Source: a virus
Virus record (IMG/VR): IMGVR_UViG_3300035703_002194
Span: 1 to 26,306 of that record
Strand: one strand, 5' to 3'
DNA: 26,306 bases
Position 1 is the first letter of the stretch. Each line of letters starts with the position of its first letter. The notes under the pieces were generated by a model. That model did no database searches, was not told the origin of the DNA, and saw only the letters and a program-made list of their open reading frames with translations. The position numbers and the translations under genes were made by a program. Of the stretch, positions 1 through 5,548 are shown in pieces.

Positions 1-252
1 AAGGCCGGGTACTGGCCGTCGTCCTCGAGTGTGCCCGGGGCCGAACCAACGGGCTTGCTGGTGGATGAGCAGGGGTTCGCGTGGGATCTGACGAACACGG
101 ACGTGAACGTGAATGTGCAGGAGCCACCGGAGACGAACCTGTTGTATCCGGAGCGAGCGGACATTTACATCATGATTTATTGCGATGCCCAGCAGTATCA
201 GGACGTGTACTTCCTGGGCCGTATCTATCGGCGTGAGCCGGGGACAGCGTAG
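1..252 (+). CDS. Phage structural protein, left-truncated
   Basis: The reading frame is open from the first base of the window, so the gene begins outside it. A GTG at 31 is an internal candidate start but has no clear ribosome site. The visible 83 residues are acidic, end in LGRIYRREPGTA, and show no domain I recognise. The stop is followed 9 bases later by the ATG of a Gp80-like tail gene, with GGAGG between them, so the two genes are one rightward operon. By position this is a late structural protein, probably tail or head-tail. The function is inferred from context only. Confidence 0.6.
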   Translation, partial: KAGYWPSSSSVPGAEPTGLLVDEQGFAWDLTNTDVNVNVQEPPETNLLYPERADIYIMIYCDAQQYQDVYFLGRIYRREPGTA

Positions 253-261
253 GAGGCTGGG

Positions 262-624
262 ATGAGCACGTATGTGACGGACGCGTTGGCGACGGCCTGG
301 CTGTCGCTACTGCTGGATACGCCGGCGTATGCGTCGCTGCATTTTGAGGTGCCGGGTACGGATAACCCGGTGGCGAGCGAGGTGAACGGGGCGTCGTACG
401 CGCGGGTGCCGGTGGTGTGGTCGCAGGTGGGGTCACGGACGCTGGTGAACCGCGACCCGCTGGAGTGGCTGAACCTGGAGCAGACGGCGATTAGTGCCTT
501 GGGGCTGTTCACGGGTCCGTTCACGGGTGGGCTGTTGCTGTTCACGACGTTGGCGTCTCCGGTGCCGGTGCCGTCTCGGGGGTCGTATCGAGTGGCGGCC
601 GAGGAGCTGGTGGTGGCGTTCTGA
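262..624 (+). CDS. Gp80-like phage tail protein
   Basis: A 120-residue protein with ATG start and GGAGGCTGGG upstream. The segment LHFEVPGTDNPVASEVNGASYARVPV (residues about 27-52) followed by a hydrophobic stretch with GLFTGPFTGGLLLF resembles the small actinophage tail or fibre-associated proteins of the Gp80 type, which typically read ASEVSGGSYARQ and then a glycine-rich strand. These are found near minor tail genes. This is the last normal-sized gene of the rightward structural operon. Its stop overlaps a very short ORF (TGATG). Family assignment is from memory of the motif, with no search. Confidence 0.6.
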   Translation: MSTYVTDALATAWLSLLLDTPAYASLHFEVPGTDNPVASEVNGASYARVPVVWSQVGSRTLVNRDPLEWLNLEQTAISALGLFTGPFTGGLLLFTTLASPVPVPSRGSYRVAAEELVVAF

Positions 625-671
625 TGGACTTTGAGCAGCTGTTGGACGATATGGATTTCATCAGTGACTAA
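624..671 (+). CDS. Tiny acidic ORF after the tail gene (15 residues)
   Basis: ATG at 624 overlaps the stop of the preceding gene as TGATG, which allows translational coupling. It encodes MDFEQLLDDMDFISD and stops at TAA 669-671. It is very acidic and short. It may be a genuine micropeptide, the remnant of a deleted larger gene, or chance. Nothing downstream on this strand is coding before the leftward terminator at 731-792. Confidence 0.25.
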   Translation: MDFEQLLDDMDFISD

Positions 672-692
672 CCACCCCAAATCGGACATAGC

Positions 693-721
693 GTTTTACG
701 GCGTTCTGAGCCATTCTGAGG
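693..721 (-). promoter_or_regulatory. Operator-like repeat, degenerate member of the promoter family
   Basis: On the plus strand CGTTCTG (702-708) is followed after 3 bases by CATTCTG (712-718), the same 10-bp-spaced direct repeat found in the promoters at 4116-4144, 5252-5280 and 7738-7766. TTCTGAGCCATT is identical to part of the 7738-7766 copy. Read leftward, the aligned -10 position is TAAAAC and the -35 position CCTCAG, which is poor. It therefore looks more like a repressor-binding (stoperator-like) site than an active promoter. It lies between the end of the structural genes and the leftward terminator. Confidence 0.4.
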
Positions 722-730
722 CCCATACGC

Positions 731-792
731 AAAAAAGAGCCCCAGGGGGCTGCCCCCAGCCGCAAACGCGGCCAGGGACAGCCCCAGGGCTC
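731..792 (-). terminator. Intrinsic terminator of the leftward switch-side operon
   Basis: The outer stem GAGCCC (737-742) pairs with GGGCTC (787-792). GGGGCTG (746-752) pairs with CAGCCCC (779-785), and an inner hairpin GCCGC/GCGGC caps it. Read on the minus strand the hairpin is followed by TTTTTT (736-731). It starts 2 bases after the stop codon of the last leftward gene (795), so it ends that operon. It also stands between convergent transcripts. Confidence 0.85.
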
Positions 793-794
793 AT

Positions 795-1115
795 CTAGGC
801 GGGTGTGTCCTCGAGCACCGTCATGTCGGTGATGCTCACCCCGGTGGAATGCCGGGCAAGGGCTGGGTTGCCTCCAGGGCGCGGAGCCGGGGCTTCCCTG
901 ACACCTGCCAGGGGGCCACGGCCGGCGCCGCCGGAGAACATGGGGGACAGCCACACGGCAAGATCCCTGACGCCGTCTACGACACGCACGATCCTGTTCA
1001 GCAGGCCTGCTGCGTTACTGAACCGGTCGAGAGCGGCAACTGCCCCTGGACCAGCGGAGCGGGCCCAGGACGTTGCGAGAACGGCGAGCGTTGATACCAC
1101 AAGGAGGAGAACCAT
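795..1115 (-). CDS. Small protein with N-terminal membrane segment
   Basis: A 106-residue protein. Residues 1-16 (MVLLLVVSTLAVLATS) form a membrane segment or signal anchor. The rest is Ala/Gly/Pro-rich with no domain I recognise. The ATG start has a good ribosome site (GAAAGGA, 7 bases upstream), and a TAG immediately precedes it in frame. It overlaps the 3' end of the upstream Cys/Trp-rich gene by 118 bases in another frame. Last gene of the leftward operon, directly before its terminator. It could be an exported or membrane-bound accessory protein; function unknown. Confidence 0.6.
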   Translation of the reverse strand: MVLLLVVSTLAVLATSWARSAGPGAVAALDRFSNAAGLLNRIVRVVDGVRDLAVWLSPMFSGGAGRGPLAGVREAPAPRPGGNPALARHSTGVSITDMTVLEDTPA

Positions 1116-2002
1116 CTAGGTCCTTTCTTTTGGTGAGCTTCGTAGCAGGCGTTCCAGCCCCGGTAGTAGGACTCCAGGGCGTAGCGCCAGGTGTCTACGA
1201 AGATGTCGGAATAGGTAGCGATGGAGTTGAGACAGTTCGATGTTTGTTCGACGACATTTACAAGTTTCCACTCGTATTCGTTGAGTCCGCAGTCGCATTT
1301 GGCGTGATCCATGTCGCCGTAATCGCAATTGCTGAGGCAGTCATCGCCGATGGGCTGATCGAACTTCTTCCCACAGGCGTGCTCGAACTCATACGCGGCA
1401 CAGATGTTACGTCCCGACGCATGTCTGCATGAGCACGAGTTGTCCCAGTGCGCTTCCTCGGATCCGGTGTTGCAGCAGTACCACGTTGCGGCTTCGTCAT
1501 ACGTGTCTTTCATGGCGTCGTGGTTCCATGTTTCCGCCGCCTCATCAATCCATACGTGAGCGTACTGAGGATCTATGGGAGTGACCGCCCACACTGGTGC
1601 ATACCAGGCGTGAGCGTTCCAGTTCATCTCGTTGCGTGGGACAAGGTTGATGATGTGTGAACGGGACTCCCACATATCCATGTCTTCTCCGTAACTGGGT
1701 GTGCGGTCGTAGCACCACCAGTCGTGGATTTCGACAAACAGTCCGTGGCTGGTGGTTTTCCAGTGCACGAACGACGGTACGAGTTCGTCGTTGTTGACGT
1801 TCGGGATGTTGCCACCCATGTCGACGTAGTTGAGTTCGGCAAGGGTGAGCGGTGTGCTGATCCACGGGATGATGCCGTAGCCCTGAGCTGCAGTGTCGTT
1901 GAGCATCCACAGCCAGGTTCCGTCGTCGAACGGATGGATCCACGGGTACAGGCGACGGACGGGATCGTCAGGATCCACGTCCGCCGCCTGGCCCTCGGTC
2001 AC
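998..2002 (-). CDS. Unknown Cys/Trp/His-rich acidic protein
   Basis: A 334-residue protein with GTG start overlapping the previous stop (GTGA), so translation is probably coupled to the upstream membrane protein. It is unusually rich in Trp (about 20), Cys (more than a dozen, mostly at residues about 170-285, including CC, CSC, and CDCG), His, Asp and Asn. The Cys-rich part could bind metal or form disulphides if exported, but there is no signal peptide. The last 40 residues, overlapping the next gene, are basic and Pro/Gln-rich, unlike the rest. I recognise no family. The close link to a multi-pass membrane protein suggests a joint role, perhaps at the cell envelope; that is inference. Confidence 0.7.
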   Translation of the reverse strand: MTEGQAADVDPDDPVRRLYPWIHPFDDGTWLWMLNDTAAQGYGIIPWISTPLTLAELNYVDMGGNIPNVNNDELVPSFVHWKTTSHGLFVEIHDWWCYDRTPSYGEDMDMWESRSHIINLVPRNEMNWNAHAWYAPVWAVTPIDPQYAHVWIDEAAETWNHDAMKDTYDEAATWYCCNTGSEEAHWDNSCSCRHASGRNICAAYEFEHACGKKFDQPIGDDCLSNCDYGDMDHAKCDCGLNEYEWKLVNVVEQTSNCLNSIATYSDIFVDTWRYALESYYRGWNACYEAHQKKGPRWFSSLWYQRSPFSQRPGPAPLVQGQLPLSTGSVTQQAC

Positions 2003-2946
2003 TTGCGGTTGTGGTGGTGCTTCTTGCCGGGCTTGGCCTGGCGCACCACGGCCTCGGCAACAGCAGCGGCCTCGAGGTCCTGGCGGGCCTCGCGCATGAG
2101 CTGGTCGACCTCAGCAGTGACGACGGTCTCGTCCACGACCACCGCGTCATCCTGAACGGCGGGGGAAAGGTCAGCGTCGAGAATGTCGCTCACCTCGTCC
2201 TTGTGGAAGATCATCGCGGCGATGCCGCCGGCGAGGACCAGAACACCGATGCTGATCGCGACGACACCGGTTGAGGTGAGGATGGCGGGCAGTAGCGGGA
2301 GCCCGGCGAGCATCGGGGTGCCGAGGACGAATCCGGACACGGTGGTGGGGATGAGGCCGGCGCTTGCAGCGGCGATGGAGACGCCCTCAGCGGCGACGAG
2401 GCCGGTGATGACTGTGGCGCCGGTGGTGACGGTGCGGACAGCGGTCTTGTGTCCGAGGATGGCGAACGCCGCCTCAATGCCCTTGTTGATGAGTTCAAAA
2501 GCCACGCCAAGTCCAGTGACAACCGCGGCCCCGACCGTGTCAACGATGGTCATGTTGATACGGCCTCGCGTGATTTTGCTGATGAGCTGCTCAACGTAGT
2601 TGAGCGGCAGGGCTATGGCCGCAACTCCCCAGAACAAGGTGACGCCGACGGCGTTGACACCGAACTTCAGGGTCTTGCGTGCGGTTTCGCGGACCCACTC
2701 GTAGCTGCGGGTTGTGGAGAACGGAGCGGCGATAGCGGTGGACTTCACCACGGTCGGCACGACGCTGAGGGCGTTGCCGATCATTTTCAGGGCAGCCTTC
2801 CAACCGCCAGCTGCAGCGGCCAGGAGCTTCTTCGCCAGGGCCATAGGCTTGGCGAGGGTGGATGCGGCCGCGGACCGGATGGCCTTGGCCTGGGTGAGTG
2901 TGTAGGTGGCACCGTCGATTCGCGGTGCCGCTGTTGCTGTTGACAT
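1999..2946 (-). CDS. Multi-pass membrane protein of unknown function
   Basis: A 315-residue protein. The start at 2946 is chosen because AAGGAG lies 6 bases before the ATG, while the longer reading frame runs through a structured leader. It has an Ala-rich N-terminal region with short amphipathic stretches, then hydrophobic segments at about 98-117, 136-155, 176-209 and 216-247. A charged tail follows (acidic 250-295, then basic, ending KKHHHNRK). About four to six membrane passes are likely. The stop overlaps the start of the Cys/Trp-rich gene. It is not a recognisable holin, transporter or tape measure. A role in superinfection exclusion or lysogenic conversion is possible but only guessed from its position. 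Confidence 0.7.
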   Translation of the reverse strand: MSTATAAPRIDGATYTLTQAKAIRSAAASTLAKPMALAKKLLAAAAGGWKAALKMIGNALSVVPTVVKSTAIAAPFSTTRSYEWVRETARKTLKFGVNAVGVTLFWGVAAIALPLNYVEQLISKITRGRINMTIVDTVGAAVVTGLGVAFELINKGIEAAFAILGHKTAVRTVTTGATVITGLVAAEGVSIAAASAGLIPTTVSGFVLGTPMLAGLPLLPAILTSTGVVAISIGVLVLAGGIAAMIFHKDEVSDILDADLSPAVQDDAVVVDETVVTAEVDQLMREARQDLEAAAVAEAVVRQAKPGKKHHHNRK

Positions 2947-2984
2947 TCCGTTCTCCTTAGTGAACGTGTTGTTTGTTGTGTGAT

Positions 2985-3126
2985 GGGGCGTCGAGCCCAC
3001 ATATCCCCGGCGGGGCTTGCATAAAGAGCGGTAGAGCAAACTGGCAGGTCTCGACGCCCCCCACCCACCACATGCAAAAGCCCCCAGAGGGAATCAACGA
3101 AAACTCTGAGGGTTTGATGTGGTGGG
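2985..3126 (-). promoter_or_regulatory. Complex structured leader with interleaved inverted repeats
   Basis: The intergenic stretch before the membrane gene holds four pairings. (a) GGGGCGTCGAG 2985-2995 with CTCGACGCCCC 3050-3060, 11 perfect pairs. (b) GGGGCTTGCAT 3012-3022 with ATGCAA..GCCCC 3072-3084, with a 2-base bulge. (c) CCCACCACAT 3064-3073 with ATGTGGTGGG 3117-3126, 10 perfect pairs. (d) CCCCCAGAG 3081-3089 with CTCTGAGGG 3104-3112; on the minus strand this hairpin is followed by CTTTTG, so it is terminator-like. Pairings a and b interleave like a pseudoknot, and b overlaps both c and d, so they exclude one another. Function unknown. Confidence 0.55.
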
Positions 3127-3155
3127 CAGGCAACGCGGAGGCACTACGCGTTACA

Positions 3156-3180
3156 CCTAGCCGGATTGGCGACGGCTAGG
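3156..3180. repeat. Hairpin at the stop codon of the small membrane gene
   Basis: CCTAGCCG (3156-3163) and CGGCTAGG (3173-3180) form a perfect 8-bp stem with a 9-base loop. It overlaps the TAG stop (3176-3178) of the 37-residue gene. No T tract follows, so it is more likely an RNA-end or stability element than an intrinsic terminator. Confidence 0.5.
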
Positions 3181-3289
3181 AGTTGATGAGGCTTGCCGGT
3201 GAGTCCGGGACCTTGGGGTGGTCGTCAAGCCAGTGCTGGATGATTTTTGCGGCGCCTACGAGTAGGGCGACGATGAACAGGAACTGCAT
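3176..3289 (-). CDS. Very small membrane protein (37 residues)
   Basis: MQFLFIVALLVGAAKIIQHW begins the protein: one membrane segment (residues 2-16), then a short charged tail with WLDDHPKVPDSP. The ATG at 3289 follows AAAGGCACCACC, a good ribosome site, so the longer upstream frame is not needed. It sits just downstream of three tightly packed Cys-containing small genes. Small single-pass proteins are common in phage lysis or membrane-modifying modules, but nothing here fixes the role. Confidence 0.55.
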   Translation of the reverse strand: MQFLFIVALLVGAAKIIQHWLDDHPKVPDSPASLINS

Positions 3290-3311
3290 GGTGGTGCCTT
3301 TCTGTTGGGGG

Positions 3312-3497
3312 TTACACGGCGACGGGAGTGTCGGATCGTGTGTGGCACTCGCACTCACACGGGTGAGTCAGTTCGTACTCGGCGAGTACCAGGTGGTCAC
3401 CGTCCACTTTGGGGGGTGTAGTGACGACGACCGAGATCTTGTGCGGACACCGATCGTGTTCTGAGATGCAGCAGAAGCCGCTACGGAAGGCGCTCAT
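3312..3497 (-). CDS. Small Cys-rich, possibly zinc-binding protein
   Basis: A 61-residue protein starting MSAFRSGFCCISEHDRCPH. It has Cys/His groups near both ends (CC..H..CPH at about 9-18 and HPCECECH at about 45-52), enough for one or two metal sites. The ATG at 3497 overlaps the upstream stop as ATGA, the usual coupling in this operon. No family recognised. Confidence 0.55.
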   Translation of the reverse strand: MSAFRSGFCCISEHDRCPHKISVVVTTPPKVDGDHLVLAEYELTHPCECECHTRSDTPVAV

Positions 3498-3745
3498 GAA
3501 GATTCCCGGTGCTTCCACTTACGGTTGACCGGGTCAAACACCCAATCGCCTAAGTAGACGGGGTGACGCACACCGCGAAGCCACGCGTCAGGGTGTTGGC
3601 TGCGGTAGGACGGATGCCGGAGCTTGTCCAGCTCGCGTTGCAGTCTGCGCTCTGCGAAGTGGTCGTAGATGCGCAGGCCGATGTAGCAGACGTTGAGCAC
3701 GATGCTGAATGCCAGGAGCATGACGAGGTACTCGTAGCCCGTCAT
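3494..3745 (-). CDS. Small protein with N-terminal membrane segment
   Basis: An 83-residue protein beginning MTGYEYLVMLLAFSIVLNVC. Residues 5-24 are a membrane segment. The following helix is highly charged (AERRLQRELDKLR), and the tail ends YLGDWVFDPVNRKWKHRESS, which could be a small beta element. ATGA overlaps on both sides show it is translated with its neighbours. Function unknown; an anchored cytoplasmic helix is what can be seen. Confidence 0.6.
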   Translation of the reverse strand: MTGYEYLVMLLAFSIVLNVCYIGLRIYDHFAERRLQRELDKLRHPSYRSQHPDAWLRGVRHPVYLGDWVFDPVNRKWKHRESS

Positions 3746-3957
3746 GACTGGTCCTTGAACAGGAACATGCTGTCGAAGGCGTCTGCGGTGCGCGGATCGC
3801 ACGTGACGTGCCGCCACCGGTACTGGCCCTTCTGATCGAGGTAAAGCGTGTCTTCTTTATCGGGGATGAGGGTGTTGCAGATGGTGCAGAGGGCAGGTTC
3901 GGCCCACTGCTCGGCTTTGACGTCTACATCGACGTCGATGGTGATCGTGAACTTCAC
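3742..3957 (-). CDS. Small zinc-ribbon-like protein
   Basis: A 71-residue protein with GTG start at 3957 chosen for the strong GGAGG 6 bases upstream; the longer frame would begin inside the terminator hairpin. The N-terminus is a beta strand of alternating residues (VKFTITIDVDVDVKAEQW). It is followed by CTIC (about residues 24-27) and HVTCD (about 50-54), a likely zinc site of three Cys and one His. It is the first gene after the terminator at 3973-4002, so its expression depends on read-through or another promoter. Confidence 0.6.
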   Translation of the reverse strand: MKFTITIDVDVDVKAEQWAEPALCTICNTLIPDKEDTLYLDQKGQYRWRHVTCDPRTADAFDSMFLFKDQS

Positions 3958-3971
3958 GGTGCCTCCAAATA

Positions 3972-4109
3972 GGAAAAGCCCCACACCCGAAGGTGTAGGG
4001 CTGATTTGCGTGTTGTTGGTTGTGAGCTTCAGGGAGTGTGAGGCGGTGCCTCGCGTGAGGCTTCCTCGTAGAACCGCCTATTTGCTAGGCAGACTGCTCC
4101 CGTCGGAAC
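3972..4109 (-). ncRNA. Candidate small RNA or attenuated leader
   Basis: A good promoter (4116-4144) and a UUCG-loop terminator (3973-4002) enclose about 138 bases with no convincing ORF. The leftward RNA has a GCCTA-GCAAA-TAGGC hairpin. It also has three alternating blocks GCCTC, GAGGC, GCCTC (about 4039-4061 on the plus strand), so the middle block can pair with either neighbour. This is what one expects from a structured regulatory RNA. Whether it is a stable RNA or the 5' leader of the 3957 gene cannot be decided from sequence. Confidence 0.45.
3973..4002 (-). terminator. Intrinsic terminator with UUCG tetraloop
   Basis: Read leftward, AGCCCTACACC, loop TTCG, then GGTGTGGGGCT: an 11-pair stem with one mismatch, closed by the stable C(UUCG)G loop and followed by TTTTCC. 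It lies between the promoter at 4116-4144 and the GTG start at 3957. It would either end a short RNA or attenuate the downstream small-gene cluster. Confidence 0.75.
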
Positions 4110-4115
4110 ATCACT

Positions 4116-4144
4116 ATTATGACACATTCTGGGACACCGTGCAA
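4116..4144 (-). promoter_or_regulatory. Leftward promoter with embedded operator (P4)
   Basis: Minus strand: -35 TTGCAC (4144-4139), 17-bp spacer, -10 CATAAT (4121-4116), predicted start near 4109. The spacer carries CAGAATGTGT, shared exactly with the promoter at 5252-5280. On the plus strand CATTCTG is followed 10 bp later by CACCGTG. The position between -35 and -10 is ideal for repression. Confidence 0.7.
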
Positions 4145-4146
4145 CA

Positions 4147-4530
4147 TCATGATTTGGGAAGTTGCTCCAAAATGCGATGCCACGGCACATGATTGTCGTT
4201 CAGGCTCTGCACCTCGCACAGAAATATGACCGCGGCATCGTCAATCGGCAGATGAACGCGATCTGCCAGCTCGACGAGCCCCATGCTGTTGTACTGGTGA
4301 GCGATCTCGGACATCAACGAGTCATCGACACCGATGTGCACCAGGATCTGCCCCACAAGACAGGCCGGCTTGATACCAGAAACCGTATCGCCCTCACGTT
4401 CAATGCTGTAGTACGTATTCTCCAGGAACGTCTCTGCCGTGAAGTCCTCCGGAACGGCCTCGATCGCCTTCTCGACGCAGGTACGCACGTACTCGAGGTC
4501 ATACAGGAGCGTGTTCTTGCAATCGGTCAT
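4147..4530 (-). CDS. Hypothetical phage protein (127 residues)
   Basis: An acidic, mostly helical soluble protein starting MTDCKNTLLYDLEYVRTCVEKAIEAVPEDF, with no membrane segment and no motif I recognise. ATG start with AAAGGTAGGA upstream, and a 4-base ATGA overlap with the stop of the membrane-anchored muralytic gene, so the two are co-translated. The stop is 2 bases from the -35 region of promoter P4. Function unknown; the pairing with a cell-wall enzyme is the only hint. Confidence 0.6.
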   Translation of the reverse strand: MTDCKNTLLYDLEYVRTCVEKAIEAVPEDFTAETFLENTYYSIEREGDTVSGIKPACLVGQILVHIGVDDSLMSEIAHQYNSMGLVELADRVHLPIDDAAVIFLCEVQSLNDNHVPWHRILEQLPKS

Positions 4531-5174
4531 ACAGTCCTACCTTTCTTCGGTGGTGTGGTCTTGCACGGGTAGAGCGATAGGCCCGTGCGGAAGGGGGCCA
4601 TGATCCAGTTCTCCCACTGCCACGAGCTCCACATTTGATAGTGGGAGGTGTCGAGTTGGCCGTCAGCGGTTAGCCCCCAGGGCCGCCAATAGGTGCCCTT
4701 CTTCGACAGGATCCGGTACACAATTCGTGACTGTTGAGCGGGATCGCTCATGTTGGCTTCGGTCCACCAGCGCTGCCCGCCCCAGGCACCGCGGTTGATT
4801 TGCCACACTCCCCAGTCCCCGCCATTGAACTGCGGGTGGCCGGGGATGAGGTTCTGGTGCCTGGATTCTCGGTAGGTGATGGCCCAGGCTTGCTTGTGTG
4901 TGTAGCCGGTGAATCCGGCCTCGAACAGGATCGTCGCGGCCTTGTCCTTGCACTTCCAGGTTTTCTTCGGTTGGGACTGGTGTGAGTCGCGCACGATGTA
5001 GACGGCCGGTGCGGCGGCGTGTGTCACGGGTATCGGAGCTGGTGCCGTGACCTCGGTGCTGCGTTCGCCGGGGCATTGCCCGCCGAGGCAGGCGTCTCCG
5101 AGTGCGATTCCGCCGAAGATGGCGAGGATGCCGAGTGTGGCGATGATGATGGCGTTGACGAGTCTGTCGTTCAT
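4527..5174 (-). CDS. Membrane-anchored lysozyme/transglycosylase-like protein
   Basis: A 215-residue protein. Residues about 6-27 form a membrane segment or uncleaved signal, followed by a Pro/Ala/Thr linker to about 65. The lysozyme-like domain (about 74-180) has the candidate catalytic Glu in YRESRH (E103) and the GVWQIN motif (122-127) of soluble lytic transglycosylase/goose-type lysozyme folds, then YRILSKKGTYWRPW. It should cut peptidoglycan glycan strands from the outer face of the membrane. It is well away from the amidase/holin cassette at 10244-11892 and is driven by promoter P5 near the switch, so its role may differ from host lysis. ATG start with GGAGG upstream. Confidence 0.75.
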   Translation of the reverse strand: MNDRLVNAIIIATLGILAIFGGIALGDACLGGQCPGERSTEVTAPAPIPVTHAAAPAVYIVRDSHQSQPKKTWKCKDKAATILFEAGFTGYTHKQAWAITYRESRHQNLIPGHPQFNGGDWGVWQINRGAWGGQRWWTEANMSDPAQQSRIVYRILSKKGTYWRPWGLTADGQLDTSHYQMWSSWQWENWIMAPFRTGLSLYPCKTTPPKKGRTV

Positions 5175-5199
5175 GTTGTGTACCTCCGAGTGAATGCGT

Positions 5200-5244
5200 C
5201 GAGGCCCCTGCTGATCCCGGGGGAGAGGTCAGGCAGGGGCCTCG
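5200..5244 (-). promoter_or_regulatory. 5' stem-loop in the leader of the muralytic gene
   Basis: CGAGGCCCCTGC (5200-5211) and GCAGGGGCCTCG (5233-5244) are a perfect 12-bp inverted repeat with a 21-base loop. The predicted start of promoter P5 is near 5245, so the RNA would begin with this hairpin. No T tract follows. A 5'-terminal stem commonly protects mRNA, so stabilisation is the likely role (inference). Confidence 0.55.
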
Positions 5245-5251
5245 ATGCACC

Positions 5252-5280
5252 ATTATGACACATTCTGCATCATTTCGGAA
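5252..5280 (-). promoter_or_regulatory. Leftward promoter with embedded operator (P5)
   Basis: Minus strand: -35 TTCCGA (5280-5275, weak), 17-bp spacer, -10 CATAAT (5257-5252). The last 16 bases of the element, CAGAATGTGTCATAAT, are identical to promoter P4. The plus-strand repeat is CATTCTG then CATTTCG at 10-bp spacing. It would drive the muralytic gene and the gene after it. Confidence 0.6.
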
Positions 5281-5340
5281 GGTTCAAACGTGGCACGCGA
5301 CGGATGCGGCCGTCGATGTCACCATTTTGGGTGAAGGTTC

Positions 5341-5350
5341 TGGTCTCCTT
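5341..5350 (-). other. Orphan start-associated sequence
   Basis: AAGGAGACCA, identical to the sequence 1-3 bases before several start codons in this genome, but here followed by GAACC with no start codon at the expected place. The nearest ATG (5325) is 15 bases on and opens only 13 codons. This may mark a lost small gene. Confidence 0.35.
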
Positions 5351-5354
5351 CTCC

Positions 5355-5395
5355 TAGCCGTCAGGTGAGGGCGTGCTGGCCCTCCCTGCCGGCTA
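5355..5395. repeat. Strong hairpin after the 51-residue gene
   Basis: TAGCCG, CAGG and GAGGGC (5355-5372) pair with GCCCTC, CCTG and CCGGCTA (5379-5395), giving a long stem with small bulges and a 6-base loop. It includes the stop codon of the 51-residue gene. No T tract on either strand. Confidence 0.5.
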
Positions 5396-5548
5396 CGGAG
5401 CCTCCGTGGAGCCGCTTCTGACGTAGATCTGGCCCCAATCGAAAGCGTCCTCAGCGAGGCGCATCTCGACTTCTTCGATGGCTTTGGCTGAACTGTCGGC
5501 TTCGACGATGACGGTGACTTCCCTAGCCACGACAGAGAAGTAGGTCAT
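5393..5548 (-). CDS. Small hypothetical protein (51 residues)
   Basis: ATG at 5548 overlaps the stop of the DUF932 gene as ATGA. The protein begins MTYFSVVAREVTVIVEADSS, continues with a charged helix (AKAIEEVEMRLAEDAF) and ends in IYVRSGSTEAP. The beta-alpha-beta pattern suggests a small folded protein, not noise, and the overlap is typical for this operon. No family recognised. It probably works with, or is dosed with, the DUF932 protein. Confidence 0.6.
   Translation of the reverse strand: MTYFSVVAREVTVIVEADSSAKAIEEVEMRLAEDAFDWGQIYVRSGSTEAP

Noticed and set aside
1724-2155. Rightward ORF of 143 residues opposite the Cys/Trp-rich gene
   Set aside because: Spans the junction of two leftward genes, with a low-complexity Ser/Trp/Arg end typical of shadow frames.
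2449-2943. Rightward ORF of 164 residues opposite the membrane-protein gene
   Set aside because: Antisense shadow of a high-GC gene: no ribosome site, no domain, and the opposite strand has a coupled gene with clear membrane segments.
2985-3085. tRNA-like gene: GGTAGAGCA block and 7-bp GGGGCTT/AAGCCCC ends about 73 bases apart
   Set aside because: No T-arm consensus, no D stem partner for GAGC and no sensible anticodon arm; the pairings are better described as interleaved inverted repeats.
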